Shown one piece after another: positions 54,006 to 62,084 of a stretch of 64,000 nucleotides of DNA. Each line of letters starts with the position of its first letter. Within the stretch, counting starts at the first letter, position 1. The notes below the pieces were generated by a model, which was given only the letters and a program-made list of their open reading frames with translations, did not search any database and was not told where the DNA came from. The translations under genes were made by a program, and so were the position numbers. Source of the stretch: Rheinheimera faecalis (GTDB lineage Bacteria; Pseudomonadota; Gammaproteobacteria; Enterobacterales; Alteromonadaceae); NCBI RefSeq assembly GCF_021290965.1, contig NZ_JAJOYT010000004.1:124001-188000 (forward strand), written 5' to 3'.

Positions 54006-54503
54006 ATGGCCACAGTAACATTAAAAGGTAATCCATTTCAGACTATAGGCGAACTGCCGGCAGTGGGCAGCAAAGCCCCTGATTTCACCCTGACGGGCGC
54101 TGGTTTAGCTGATGTAAAGCTGGCAGATTTTGCTGGTCAACGTCTGGTACTGAATATTTTCCCAAGTGTAGATACACCAACCTGCGCCACTTCGGTCCGT
54201 ACTTTTAACAAAGCTTTATCAAGCTTAAGCAACACAACGGTGTTGTGTGTTTCTGCAGACTTACCTTTTGCTCAGGCGCGTTTTTGTGGTGCTGAAGGGT
54301 TAGAGCAAGTGAAAAACGGTTCAAGTTTCCGCAGTTCATTTGGTAAAGACTATGGTGTGGCATTTTCTACTGGTCCTCTGACTGGTTTATTGTCCCGCGC
54401 TGTTGTTGTTGTTGGTACTGACGGTACAGTGTTATACACAGAACAAGTGGCCGAAACTGCTGATGAACCTTCGTACGAAGGCGCTTTGGCTGTCTTAGCT
54501 TAA
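54006..54503 (+). CDS. tpx: Thiol peroxidase Tpx
   Basis: 165 residues, the atypical 2-Cys peroxiredoxin. Peroxidatic Cys60 in DTPTCATS and resolving Cys94 in ARFCGAEG fit E. coli Tpx (Cys61/Cys95). It reduces lipid and hydrogen peroxides with thioredoxin. AAAGGAG precedes the ATG by 7 bases. Length is the family's usual. It is 41 bp after the cupredoxin gene and may share its transcript. Confidence 0.95.
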   Translation: MATVTLKGNPFQTIGELPAVGSKAPDFTLTGAGLADVKLADFAGQRLVLNIFPSVDTPTCATSVRTFNKALSSLSNTTVLCVSADLPFAQARFCGAEGLEQVKNGSSFRSSFGKDYGVAFSTGPLTGLLSRAVVVVGTDGTVLYTEQVAETADEPSYEGALAVLA

Positions 54504-54512
54504 AAAAGTGTA

Positions 54513-54541
54513 GAGGTCAGAGTCGCGAGCTCTGACCTCGA
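54513..54541 (+). terminator. Hairpin after tpx
   Basis: A perfect 10-bp stem (GAGGTCAGAG/CTCTGACCTC) with a 7-base loop, but no T tail. It may end the tpx transcript or protect its 3' end. Confidence 0.5.
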
Positions 54542-54558
54542 TTCAAAAGAGTCCTGTT

Positions 54559-55284
54559 ATGCAATACAGACTACTTTTAGTTTTTGCTTTGTTTATGCTG
54601 CCTCCGGTCTTGGCTGACAGCACCGCCTCGCCAGATAAAATCCTGCGCATGGGTATTCATAATTTTCCGCCTGATTTTGTGGTCAGTGCTGATGGCAAAA
54701 GTTGCAGTGGTGAAGGATATCTGTTGGCTCAGCGGGTGTTTGCCCAGGCAGGTTTTAAGTTAAAAGCGGTTTGTACCACACCAGCCCGGATGTATTTGCT
54801 ATTAGATCAAGGTGAAGTGGATTTTAGTATCAATGTAAAAACCACAGCTGCGATCAGTAAAAAACATAGGTTTATCGAACCCGCTTATATGCCGATGCAG
54901 CTGATGCTGTACAGTCATTCACTTAGCTCTACTGCACCACAAGATAAAACAGTGGCCGCTATCCGTTCTTTTGATTATTTAGGTCAGCGTCAGCAATTGC
55001 TGCAGCAAGGTTATCAATTAGTGGATATGCCTGACAGTATCAGCGCTGTGCAGTTATTTTTGCACCAACGTACTCAGCATTTGATCAGTTATCAGGGGCC
55101 TTTTGTGGCTTATGCCGCTAAGCAGCCAACTGATGTCGTCGTCGATTTAAAACAAAAGAAGCTGGCAGAGATAGATGCCTATTTTGTGGTATCCGCAGCT
55201 TCAGCTGATCATCAACGCATTATTGAGGTTTTGCAGCAGCATGCCAAAGTTCATAGCTGCAGTTATCTAAAAGGCTGTGGTTAA
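54559..55284 (+). CDS. Periplasmic solute-binding-like protein, orphan
   Basis: 241 residues with a signal peptide (ending VLADS). A SBP_bac_3-like fold: LRMGIHNFPPDFVVSADGKS, YLLAQRVFAQAGFKL, LLLDQGEVDFSINVKTTAAI. Two Cys near the C-terminus (SCSYLKGC) may form a disulfide. No transport genes adjoin. Ligand unknown. Fourth of the five stand-alone periplasmic binders in this window. Confidence 0.82.
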   Translation: MQYRLLLVFALFMLPPVLADSTASPDKILRMGIHNFPPDFVVSADGKSCSGEGYLLAQRVFAQAGFKLKAVCTTPARMYLLLDQGEVDFSINVKTTAAISKKHRFIEPAYMPMQLMLYSHSLSSTAPQDKTVAAIRSFDYLGQRQQLLQQGYQLVDMPDSISAVQLFLHQRTQHLISYQGPFVAYAAKQPTDVVVDLKQKKLAEIDAYFVVSAASADHQRIIEVLQQHAKVHSCSYLKGCG

Positions 55285-55397
55285 GCAGATTTGCTAACCT
55301 TTCCGCCCGTTACTCGCCTGAACTTTAAAAACATTGCTTTTTTACCGCTGTTTTTGCTTGAATAGCGGCTTCTTTTTATTCTTCGCAGAATTTTTCT

Positions 55398-55853
55398 ATG
55401 TACATCGAAGCTCTAGACCCTTTATCTGCTCCGGCAGCTCATTTACTGGCTTTATCCGATGCTTATATGGCGTCTTTATACCCGGCTGAAAGTAACCATA
55501 TGGAAAGCCCATCTGCTTTGGCTTTGCCTAATGTGCTGTTTTTGGGGGCTTATCTGGATGGCGAATTAGCAGGTTGTGGCGCTGTTAAACTAATGCATGA
55601 TGATGGCAGTTATGGCGAAATTAAGCGGGTCTATGTGCTGGACACCTATAGAGGCCGCGGCCTGTCAAAACAGCTGATGCAGGCGCTGGAAGCTCATCTT
55701 ATAGAGCAGCAGATCCCGTTGGCACGGCTTGAAACCGGTATTTCTCAACCTGAAGCTTTGGGTTTATATGAAAAGCTGGGGTATCAGTACAGGACACCTT
55801 TTGGCTCATATTTGCTTGACCCTTTAAGTGTGTTTATGGAAAAACGCCTCTAA
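55398..55853 (+). CDS. GNAT acetyltransferase
   Basis: 151 residues. The acetyl-CoA-binding loop TYRGRGLSKQLMQALEAHL and the C-terminal DPLSVFMEKRL are GNAT signatures, and the YEKLGYQYR motif follows. Distantly paralogous to the 21122 protein. Substrate unknown. No strong Shine-Dalgarno is seen. Confidence 0.87.
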   Translation: MYIEALDPLSAPAAHLLALSDAYMASLYPAESNHMESPSALALPNVLFLGAYLDGELAGCGAVKLMHDDGSYGEIKRVYVLDTYRGRGLSKQLMQALEAHLIEQQIPLARLETGISQPEALGLYEKLGYQYRTPFGSYLLDPLSVFMEKRL

Positions 55854-56000
55854 CCCATGGCTTTTTACCCGTCCCCAAAATAGTTGTATCGACGCTGGTC
55901 ATCCGCGTATTTTTTAAGCTAAGCTGCTTCTTGTGCCTGATTGATGTACATGTTGATCAGGCTTCCTACTGATACTAAACGGAAACAAGGAGTCTGGTTT

Positions 56001-56588
56001 ATGCGTTTTTATTCTGCTCAATTAGGGATGCTGCTGGCCGCCTCACTGCTGGCAGGTTGTAGCACTTTACCTTCGTCAAACTCACCACTGACTAAATCAC
56101 CCCCTACTACAATGCCAGCAGAGGCAACTGACTGTGTCGGGACTATCCAAGCGCCAGCTGCTGGTCTGGAGGCAACTTCAGATCCTGAGCTTTTGCAATC
56201 TGCTTTAGGCCAGCCTGACAAAGGCCAGCTTTGTATGGGACAAGTCTTTGTGGCTACAGCGCCAGTGACGGTGTATAGAGTCTGGGATCAGGCCAAAAGC
56301 TATACGTTGTATGGCCGCTGGTGGTCATTTATGTTACCCAAAGGCCCGACGGATCAGTACAGAGAAGCCAACGCCATTTGTCCAGGCTGGAGCGTATTAA
56401 ACCAAATGAGCAGTTGTACTTTAAAAGTGGGTAGTAAAATTGTGGTAGGGCCTGGTCAAAGCGCCGATTGTGGCGAAGGTCTGGTGTATCCGAAGTCTGC
56501 TGTGAATCAGGTCTATATTAATAACGATTCACGTAATAATGTGCTTTGGGTAGAAAACTGTGACGCAGGCAGTAACTGGCCGCAATAA
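56001..56588 (+). CDS. Small lipoprotein of unknown function
   Basis: 195 residues with a lipobox (LLAGC) and a Ser/Thr/Pro-rich linker (STLPSSNSPLTKSPPTTMPA). Four to six Cys residues in the body (CVGTIQAP, LCMGQVF, CPGW, SCTLKVG, DCGEGL, NCDAGS) suggest disulfides. I recognise no family. The start is the ATG at 56001 after AAGGAG; a longer frame from 55941 has no ribosome site. It may share a transcript with the VOC gene 14 bp downstream. Confidence 0.8.
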   Translation: MRFYSAQLGMLLAASLLAGCSTLPSSNSPLTKSPPTTMPAEATDCVGTIQAPAAGLEATSDPELLQSALGQPDKGQLCMGQVFVATAPVTVYRVWDQAKSYTLYGRWWSFMLPKGPTDQYREANAICPGWSVLNQMSSCTLKVGSKIVVGPGQSADCGEGLVYPKSAVNQVYINNDSRNNVLWVENCDAGSNWPQ

Positions 56589-56602
56589 AGAGGAAGCAGA
56601 GT

Positions 56603-56989
56603 ATGCATAAAAGTCGCTTAGCCGCTTTTGTTCTGGATAGTAAAGTGGACGATATTCAGCAGGCCAGTGAATTCTGGAGTCAGGCGCTGGGTTATCAGTT
56701 GCTACCTTCCGATCCTGATTGGGCTGAGCGTTATGCTTATTTGAATAACCCATCGTCTGAGCCCAGACTATTGCTGCAAAAAGTGGAGCATCCAAGCCAT
56801 ATTCACCTGGATATTGAAACGGATAATATCCAGGCTGAAGTAGAGCGGTTAAGCAAATTGGGCGCTTTTGTTATCAAACAAATGCCACGCTGGACTGTGA
56901 TGCAAGCGCCTAGTGGTCATCGATTTTGTGTGGTGATGCCACAACGTGCCGATTTTGGTCAAAACCCTGATGTAAAGCTCTGGCCTTAA
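56603..56989 (+). CDS. VOC/glyoxalase-like small protein
   Basis: 128 residues forming a single VOC fold (AAFVLDSKVDDIQQASEFWS, ALGYQLLPSDPDW, HIHLDIETDNIQAEVERL). The His and Glu/Asp metal-site positions are partly kept. AGAGGAAG precedes the ATG. Its partner or substrate is unknown. It ends in a strong terminator. Confidence 0.85.
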   Translation: MHKSRLAAFVLDSKVDDIQQASEFWSQALGYQLLPSDPDWAERYAYLNNPSSEPRLLLQKVEHPSHIHLDIETDNIQAEVERLSKLGAFVIKQMPRWTVMQAPSGHRFCVVMPQRADFGQNPDVKLWP

Positions 56990-57014
56990 CCTAAGTTCTC
57001 GTAATATTTCTATC

Positions 57015-57053
57015 ACAGCCCTTTGTCCAAAGACAAAGGGCTGTATTTTATTT
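57015..57053 (+). terminator. Strong Rho-independent terminator
   Basis: A perfect 13-bp stem (ACAGCCCTTTGTC/GACAAAGGGCTGT) with loop CAAA, then ATTTTATTT. Ends the lipoprotein-VOC transcript. Confidence 0.88.
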
Positions 57054-57253
57054 CCCCGCAATACACTGCCTTTTATTTAGAAAAGTTAACAGTTGTTCAC
57101 TCATTTTTGTTTTTTAACTTAAATTTGTTATTTAATTAATTTGTTTAAATTCAAATGGTTGGTTTTTAAGTGCCTAGTTTTTACTTTCGTGAAGTGGAGT
57201 TATATTTATTTTTAGTGTACAACTGTGCGCTGAAGTTAAGTGGAAGGACCAGT

Positions 57254-58372
57254 GTGAACAAAACCATCTCTTTATGGGGCCAGAGCCTCTATCGCCAATT
57301 TAGTTTAATGCTGGCCAATCAGCCTAAGCTGGGTTATTACCTGCATCCTTTGTTGAACTGGAATAAACCTGCGCTGCATCCGGATTATCACAGTGCCCGC
57401 ATTGTTGATTTTTGCTGGGAAACCGATCAGATGTTAAGTGTCTGGTTAGAGCCGGCTTCGTCCTGGGCAGGTTTTACCGCAGGTCAGCATATTCTGGTCA
57501 CTATGCTGCATAAAGGCCGTTATATCAGCCGTAGTTTTAGTATCAGCTCGTCCTCTGCTGTATTTGCGCAGCAAAAACAAATCCGCATCAGTTGCCGTAT
57601 TCAACCTCAAGGCGAGTTTACTAAAGGTTTAGCGGCAAGCATTTCTGAACTGACTCATTTAAGTATCAGTGATGCGATGGGAGATTTTGTGCTGGAACCT
57701 AAAGCTGATACTGCGCTTGAACAGAGCATAGTGATGGTGGCTGCAGGTTCTGGCATTACTCCACTTTGGTCCATATTAAGCAGTGTGCGCTGCTGGACTT
57801 CGCCTGTGGTGTTGTTTTATTGCGTCAAAAATACAGCGCAAGCCGCCTTTTTGACTGAGCTAAAACTACTGGCGGCAAAACAGCCTTTATTTGAGCTGCA
57901 ACTGATTGAAACTGCAACCGCAGGCCGGTTGAACTTAGTGCAGCAATTAAAGGCTAAAACCAGCTTTTCGCTGAGCAAAGCGCAGTACTTCTTTTGCGGC
58001 CCAGCGGCTATGAGCCGTCAGTACAAGGACGATTTGATCCAACAAGGCGTGCCATCGACTGCTATTTATGCCGAACTGTTCGGATTGGCCGCTGCTGCAT
58101 CTGAAGGACCTGTCAAGCAGGCCTTGATGCTGCAGCAGGGAAAAGTGACTGTGGTAGAGGCCGCAGCTGGAGTGCCTTTATTACAGGCGGCTGAGCAACA
58201 GGGCTTGACCCCACGTTTTGGTTGCCGGATAGGCGTCTGTTACCAGTGTGTGTGTCAGAAAAAATCAGGTCAGGTGCTGAATTTACGCACAGGACACATC
58301 TCAGGTGACGGCCCTGAACAAATTCAGTTGTGTATCAGCGCTGCGCATAGCAACCTGCAGATAGAGTTATAG
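57254..58372 (+). CDS. Ferredoxin reductase-type electron-transfer partner of a desaturase
   Basis: 372 residues. FAD-binding Rxxs motif in RYISRSFSISSSS, NAD-binding VAAGSGITPLWSIL and a C-terminal [2Fe-2S] ferredoxin domain (CRIGVCYQCVC with a fourth Cys in QLCISAA). It feeds electrons to the desaturase 4 bp downstream, as PA4889/DesB in Pseudomonas and Rv3230c/DesA3 in mycobacteria (from memory). The start is GTG at 57254 after AAGGACC; a longer frame from 57170 adds 28 residues with no ribosome site. Confidence 0.9.
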   Translation: MNKTISLWGQSLYRQFSLMLANQPKLGYYLHPLLNWNKPALHPDYHSARIVDFCWETDQMLSVWLEPASSWAGFTAGQHILVTMLHKGRYISRSFSISSSSAVFAQQKQIRISCRIQPQGEFTKGLAASISELTHLSISDAMGDFVLEPKADTALEQSIVMVAAGSGITPLWSILSSVRCWTSPVVLFYCVKNTAQAAFLTELKLLAAKQPLFELQLIETATAGRLNLVQQLKAKTSFSLSKAQYFFCGPAAMSRQYKDDLIQQGVPSTAIYAELFGLAAAASEGPVKQALMLQQGKVTVVEAAAGVPLLQAAEQQGLTPRFGCRIGVCYQCVCQKKSGQVLNLRTGHISGDGPEQIQLCISAAHSNLQIEL

Positions 58373-58376
58373 GATC

Positions 58377-59459
58377 ATGATGAAACTTACAGAACAACAA
58401 TTGTCGGAACTGGCTGCTGAGCTGGATCAGGTCAAAGCCGGTGTGATAAGTCAGTTGGGGGATAAAGAAGCGCGTTATATTCGCCGTATGTTACTGACGC
58501 AGCGCTTGAGCGCCATTTCTGGTCGTGTATTGATGGTGCTGGGGTTTATTACGCCCTGGTTATGGGTGTTAGGTGTTGCGCTTTTGGCACTGGCAAAAAT
58601 TCTCGACAATATGGAAATTGGGCATAACGTTTTGCATGGGCAATACGACTGGATGAATGACCCTGTATTGCATTCTCAACGTTTTGAGTGGGATATCGCC
58701 TGTGACGCTGGTTCCTGGAAACGTACCCATAACTTTGAGCATCACACCTACACCAACATCATCGGCAAAGACCGCGATTTTGGTTATGGCTTATTGCGCC
58801 TGAGTAACGACTTCCGCTGGAGGCTGCGTAACTTATGGCAGTTTGCCACTTATCTGGTGTTAAGCACTTTGTTTCAATGGGGCGTGTCTTACCACGAGCT
58901 GGCGGGTGAGCGGGTATTTTTTGGTAAAAAGAAACCGGATCGGATCAACAGTGTCAGTCACAGCGATTTGAAAAAAGCCTTTTTTGGTAAAGGAACACGT
59001 CAGCTGTTTAAAGATTATGTGTTTTTCCCTTTGATTGCAGGACCTATGTGGTTATGGGTGTTAGCCGGTAATTTAGTGGCGAATATTATCCGTAATTTAT
59101 GGACCTCCACTGTGATTTTCTGTGGTCATTTCACTGCGGATGTTCATACCTTTACCCAACAGCAATGCGAAGGCGAAAGCCGTGGGCACTGGTACTATCG
59201 GCAAATTCTGGGTTCGTCCAACTTTACCGGGCCTCGTTGGTTTCATATTTTAACCGGCCATTTAAGTTGCCAGATTGAACATCATTTATTTCCGGATATG
59301 CCCGCTATGCATTATCTGACGGTCGCACCCCAAGTAGAGGCTATTGCGAAAAAATATGGCATTGCTTATAACAGCGGCAGCTTTTTACGCCAGTACGCCA
59401 CTGTAGTGGCCCGGATTATCAGATATTCTTTTCCTGGTGGCCGCGCCACCGCAGTATAA
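58377..59459 (+). CDS. Acyl-lipid/acyl-CoA fatty-acid desaturase (DesB/DesA3-like)
   Basis: 360 residues. Three His boxes: H83-x3-H87 (HNVLH), HNFEHH (118-123) and QIEHH before LFPDMP, with four transmembrane segments (for example WLWVLGVALLALAKILD). Membrane fatty-acid desaturases use di-iron and insert a cis double bond. Partner reductase is immediately upstream (4-bp gap) and a thioesterase follows. ATG 58377 or 58380 start. It probably tunes membrane fluidity at low temperature. Confidence 0.92.
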   Translation: MMKLTEQQLSELAAELDQVKAGVISQLGDKEARYIRRMLLTQRLSAISGRVLMVLGFITPWLWVLGVALLALAKILDNMEIGHNVLHGQYDWMNDPVLHSQRFEWDIACDAGSWKRTHNFEHHTYTNIIGKDRDFGYGLLRLSNDFRWRLRNLWQFATYLVLSTLFQWGVSYHELAGERVFFGKKKPDRINSVSHSDLKKAFFGKGTRQLFKDYVFFPLIAGPMWLWVLAGNLVANIIRNLWTSTVIFCGHFTADVHTFTQQQCEGESRGHWYYRQILGSSNFTGPRWFHILTGHLSCQIEHHLFPDMPAMHYLTVAPQVEAIAKKYGIAYNSGSFLRQYATVVARIIRYSFPGGRATAV

Positions 59460-59513
59460 AAGGTGGCGGCGCTACCAGAGCATAAAAGGTGGCTGTGCCA
59501 CCAGAGTAACAAA
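59436..59513 (+). repeat. Three 26-bp imperfect hairpin repeats at the end of the desaturase gene
   Basis: Three tandem units begin at 59436, 59462 and 59488, each GGTGGC-NNN-GCYACC followed by an AT-rich AAA spacer. The first lies inside the desaturase coding end and the last just before the thioesterase ribosome site (AAAAGGACAG). Each folds into a 6-bp hairpin. Likely expanded by slippage; may control coupling of the two genes. Confidence 0.7.
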
Positions 59514-59524
59514 AGGACAGAACT

Positions 59525-60328
59525 ATGTTATTTGCCGATGTAATGCAGCAGTTTAAAGCCGGACAGGCGGATGAGTTACAGATTGAAGTGCCAGAGCAGT
59601 GGGGCCAGGGCAGGGCGGTGTTTGGTGGTATGGCATCGGCTTTAGCTCTGGCACATTTGGTGACAGAACTACCGGCAAGTATTCCGCTGCGCTCAGTGTC
59701 CGTGTCTTTTGTTGCTCCGTTAAATGCAGGACCTGCCACTGTATCGCGGCGTATTTTGCGTCAGGGCAAGTCAGTCATTCAAGCTATGGTCGAGATCACG
59801 CAGCAGGATCAGGTGGCATTAGTACTACTGGCGAGCTTTGGTGCTGAACGTCCATCGGCTTATCAGATTAAAGCGGAAGCAGCGCCAGACTCTGGTACTC
59901 AGGTGATGGTATTGCCAAAACAAGGGCCTGCACCGGAATTTACCCGGCATTTTGATTACCATATCACGCGCGGTGTTATGCCATTTTCAGGGGGCACAGG
60001 CTCAGAGCTAGGTGGTCTTATCCGTTTTGCTGAAGGCGAAAGCACAGCTGTAGGTGCGCTGGAGTTATTGGCCTTGGTCGATGCCTGGCCGCCGGTCAGT
60101 TTAACCTTGCTGAATCAACCAGCTCCCGCCAGTTCATTAACCTGGACTATAGAGTTTATCCAGCCGCATCAGGGCGCTGAAACTAAAGCTCTGACGACGG
60201 ACTGGTGGTCTTATCTGGCCAGCATTGAACATGCAGCAGATGGCTATCACCATATCGAAGCCAAGTTATGGCAACCCGATGGTCAGTTAGCAGCCATTAG
60301 CCGCCAGACGGTAACGGTATTCGCCTAA
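59525..60328 (+). CDS. Acyl-CoA thioesterase (TesB-like double hot-dog)
   Basis: 267 residues with two hot-dog halves: N-terminal WGQGRAVFGGMASALALAHL (central helix) and C-terminal ELLALVDAWPPVSLTLLNQ with SLTWTIEFIQPH. TesB-like enzymes cleave acyl-CoA. AAAAGGACAG precedes the ATG by 5 bases. It follows the desaturase in one operon, which links fatty-acid desaturation with acyl-CoA turnover. A 127-bp ERIC-like element begins three bases after its stop codon. Confidence 0.88.
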   Translation: MLFADVMQQFKAGQADELQIEVPEQWGQGRAVFGGMASALALAHLVTELPASIPLRSVSVSFVAPLNAGPATVSRRILRQGKSVIQAMVEITQQDQVALVLLASFGAERPSAYQIKAEAAPDSGTQVMVLPKQGPAPEFTRHFDYHITRGVMPFSGGTGSELGGLIRFAEGESTAVGALELLALVDAWPPVSLTLLNQPAPASSLTWTIEFIQPHQGAETKALTTDWWSYLASIEHAADGYHHIEAKLWQPDGQLAAISRQTVTVFA

Positions 60329-60330
60329 TG

Positions 60331-60457
60331 CTTACCCAAAGTAATTGACGTTGCAGCGCGACGACAAGTGTGGGAGTCTCCAGGAGCATAGTTGTCCTAT
60401 GTGACTGGGGCGAGTAGCGCAGTCAACAAAGCTGCGGCTTCAAGTATGAAGGGTAAG
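60331..60457 (+). repeat. ERIC-like (IRU) repeat, plus orientation
   Basis: 127 bp with inverted ends CTTACCC and GGGTAAG. Inside, AAGTAATTGACGTTGCAGC, CCAGGAGCATAGTTGTCCTA, TGTGACTGGGGCGAG and GGCTTCAAGTATGAAGGGTA match the ERIC consensus in order (ERIC1R/2 core: CAGGAGCTTACATAAGTAAG, GTGACTGGGGTGAGC, CTTGAAGTATGACGGGTA). The length equals the classic 127 bp. Palindromic and probably folds as a long RNA hairpin when transcribed. Confidence 0.88.
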
Positions 60458-60484
60458 TTGCTTAAAATTTATACTCGCTCGGGA

Positions 60485-60510
60485 TTCATGCTTCTGTTAT
60501 AGTGCGCGCC
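60485..60510 (+). promoter_or_regulatory. Candidate dbpA promoter with GC-rich discriminator
   Basis: A -10-like TATAGT (60498-60503) is followed by GCGCGCC, a GC-rich discriminator typical of growth-rate or stringent-controlled promoters. A clear -35 is not seen. It makes the GTG at 60502 unlikely as a start and supports a start further in. Confidence 0.45.
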
Positions 60511-60555
60511 CTTTTTCCCGTGCCAGTTTCTGTGTCAATAGAGAGTACCCATTTT

Positions 60556-61932
60556 TTGAGCAACGCCACTTTTACCAGTCTGCCTTTAGCAGAACATTTA
60601 TTACAAAGCCTTGAGAGTCTTGGCTACAGTCAGATGACCCCTATTCAGCAACAGGCTTTGCCTGCGCTGTTGGAAGGCAAAGACATTCTGGCCAAAGCCC
60701 GCACCGGCAGTGGCAAGACAGTGGCTTTTGCCCTGACCTTATTGCATAAACTGGCGGTCAAACGTTTCCGTATCCAGTCGCTGGTGCTTTGTCCTACCCG
60801 CGAACTGGCTGAGCAGGTAGCACAGGAAATCCGTCGTTTAGCCCGCAGTCAGCACAATATCAAAGTATTGACGCTGGTAGGTGGTGTCTCTGTTGGTCCA
60901 CAAATTGGCTCTTTAGAACATGGCGCTCATATTATTGTCGGCACACCGGGTCGGATCCTCGAGATGATCGACCGTAACCTGCTGAACTTGTCTGATGTCG
61001 AAACCCTGGTGCTGGATGAAGCTGACCGTATGCTGGACATGGGCTTCGCTGATGATATTGGCGTTATTCTGAAAGCTCTGCCTGCGGATCGCCAAACCTT
61101 GTTGTTTTCAGCCACGTACCCGGACAAAGTGAACGATTTAAAACGTCACTTAAAAGCCGATGCTGTGCAGGTTTTTGTTGAAGATGCTGAACAAACTGAA
61201 ATAGAGCAGAAATTTATTGAAGTAGAAGCCAACGACAAAATTGCTGCTTTAAAGCAGATATTGTCCTGGCATGGCGCCAAGCCCACGCTGATTTTCTCCA
61301 ATATGCGCAAAGACACTCAGGATATTTGTGATGAGTTGGCGGACGCCGGTTACAGCGTGATGTCGTTGCATGGTGACTTAGAGCAGCGTGACCGTGAACG
61401 TGTACTGATGCAGTTTACCAACCAAAGTTGCCTGATTATGGTCGCCACAGATGTTGCTGCCCGTGGTCTGGATATCAGTGCTTTGCCTTTGGTCATTAAC
61501 TACGATTTATCCAACGACCCTGAAGTGCATGTACACAGGGTAGGGCGTACTGGCCGTGCAGGTGCTGAAGGTCTGGCTTTAACGCTGGTGACTCCTTCAC
61601 AAATGGGCCGTTTGGCCGCACTGGAAGATCAACTGGGTTTAACAGCACAGTGGGCAGAGTTAACTGCTTATCCTGCTAAAGACGGTGTACCAGCGCGCGC
61701 ACCTATGCGTACTGTGATGATCGATGGTGGTAAAAAAGATAAAGTACGACCAGGTGACATAGTCGGCGCCTTAACAGGTGAACTGGGTTTGTCCTTTGAC
61801 CAACTAGGTAAAATCAATGTGCTGGCTATGGTTAGTTTTGTAGCGGTACGCAACGACGTGGCGAGTGCCGCATTAAAGCGTTTAAGCGAAGGTAAAATCA
61901 AAGGCCGTCAATTCCGCTGTCGTTTTGTCTGA
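60556..61932 (+). CDS. dbpA: DEAD-box RNA helicase DbpA
   Basis: 458 residues. Q motif near SQMTPIQQQALPALLEGKDI, Walker A ARTGSGKT, PTRELAEQ, TPGRILEM, DEAD (VLDEADRMLDMGF), SAT (FSATYP), and helicase motifs VATDVAARGLDI and HRVGRTGRAG. The C-terminal DbpA RNA-binding domain (RPGDIVGALTGELG, VSFVAV) targets 23S rRNA hairpin 92. The start is probably TTG at 60556 (SNATF follows) since the GTG at 60502 overlaps the promoter -10. It is enclosed by two ERIC-like repeats, with the binding-protein gene. Confidence 0.92.
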   Translation: MSNATFTSLPLAEHLLQSLESLGYSQMTPIQQQALPALLEGKDILAKARTGSGKTVAFALTLLHKLAVKRFRIQSLVLCPTRELAEQVAQEIRRLARSQHNIKVLTLVGGVSVGPQIGSLEHGAHIIVGTPGRILEMIDRNLLNLSDVETLVLDEADRMLDMGFADDIGVILKALPADRQTLLFSATYPDKVNDLKRHLKADAVQVFVEDAEQTEIEQKFIEVEANDKIAALKQILSWHGAKPTLIFSNMRKDTQDICDELADAGYSVMSLHGDLEQRDRERVLMQFTNQSCLIMVATDVAARGLDISALPLVINYDLSNDPEVHVHRVGRTGRAGAEGLALTLVTPSQMGRLAALEDQLGLTAQWAELTAYPAKDGVPARAPMRTVMIDGGKKDKVRPGDIVGALTGELGLSFDQLGKINVLAMVSFVAVRNDVASAALKRLSEGKIKGRQFRCRFV

Positions 61933-61963
61933 CACTAGCCAGCCTTTTGTATGAATAAATCTG

Positions 61964-61989
61964 AGCCACCTACGGGTGGTTTTTTTTTA
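61964..61989 (+). terminator. Rho-independent terminator after dbpA
   Basis: Stem GCCACC/GGTGGT (one G-T pair) with a TACG loop and nine T. Confidence 0.85.
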
Positions 61990-62084
61990 CTTATAGTTAC
62001 AAAAAGTATCTGATGTAAGAGGAAAAATTGCCCGGATGCACTAAGATCAAAGCGGATAGACACTAAAAAATAAAGAGGCCGCTT

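Noticed and set aside
54513-54541. REP element after tpx
   Set aside because: It contains GGTCAGAG like the 41282 palindrome, but the stem is only 10 bp and the rest differs; a simple hairpin explains it.
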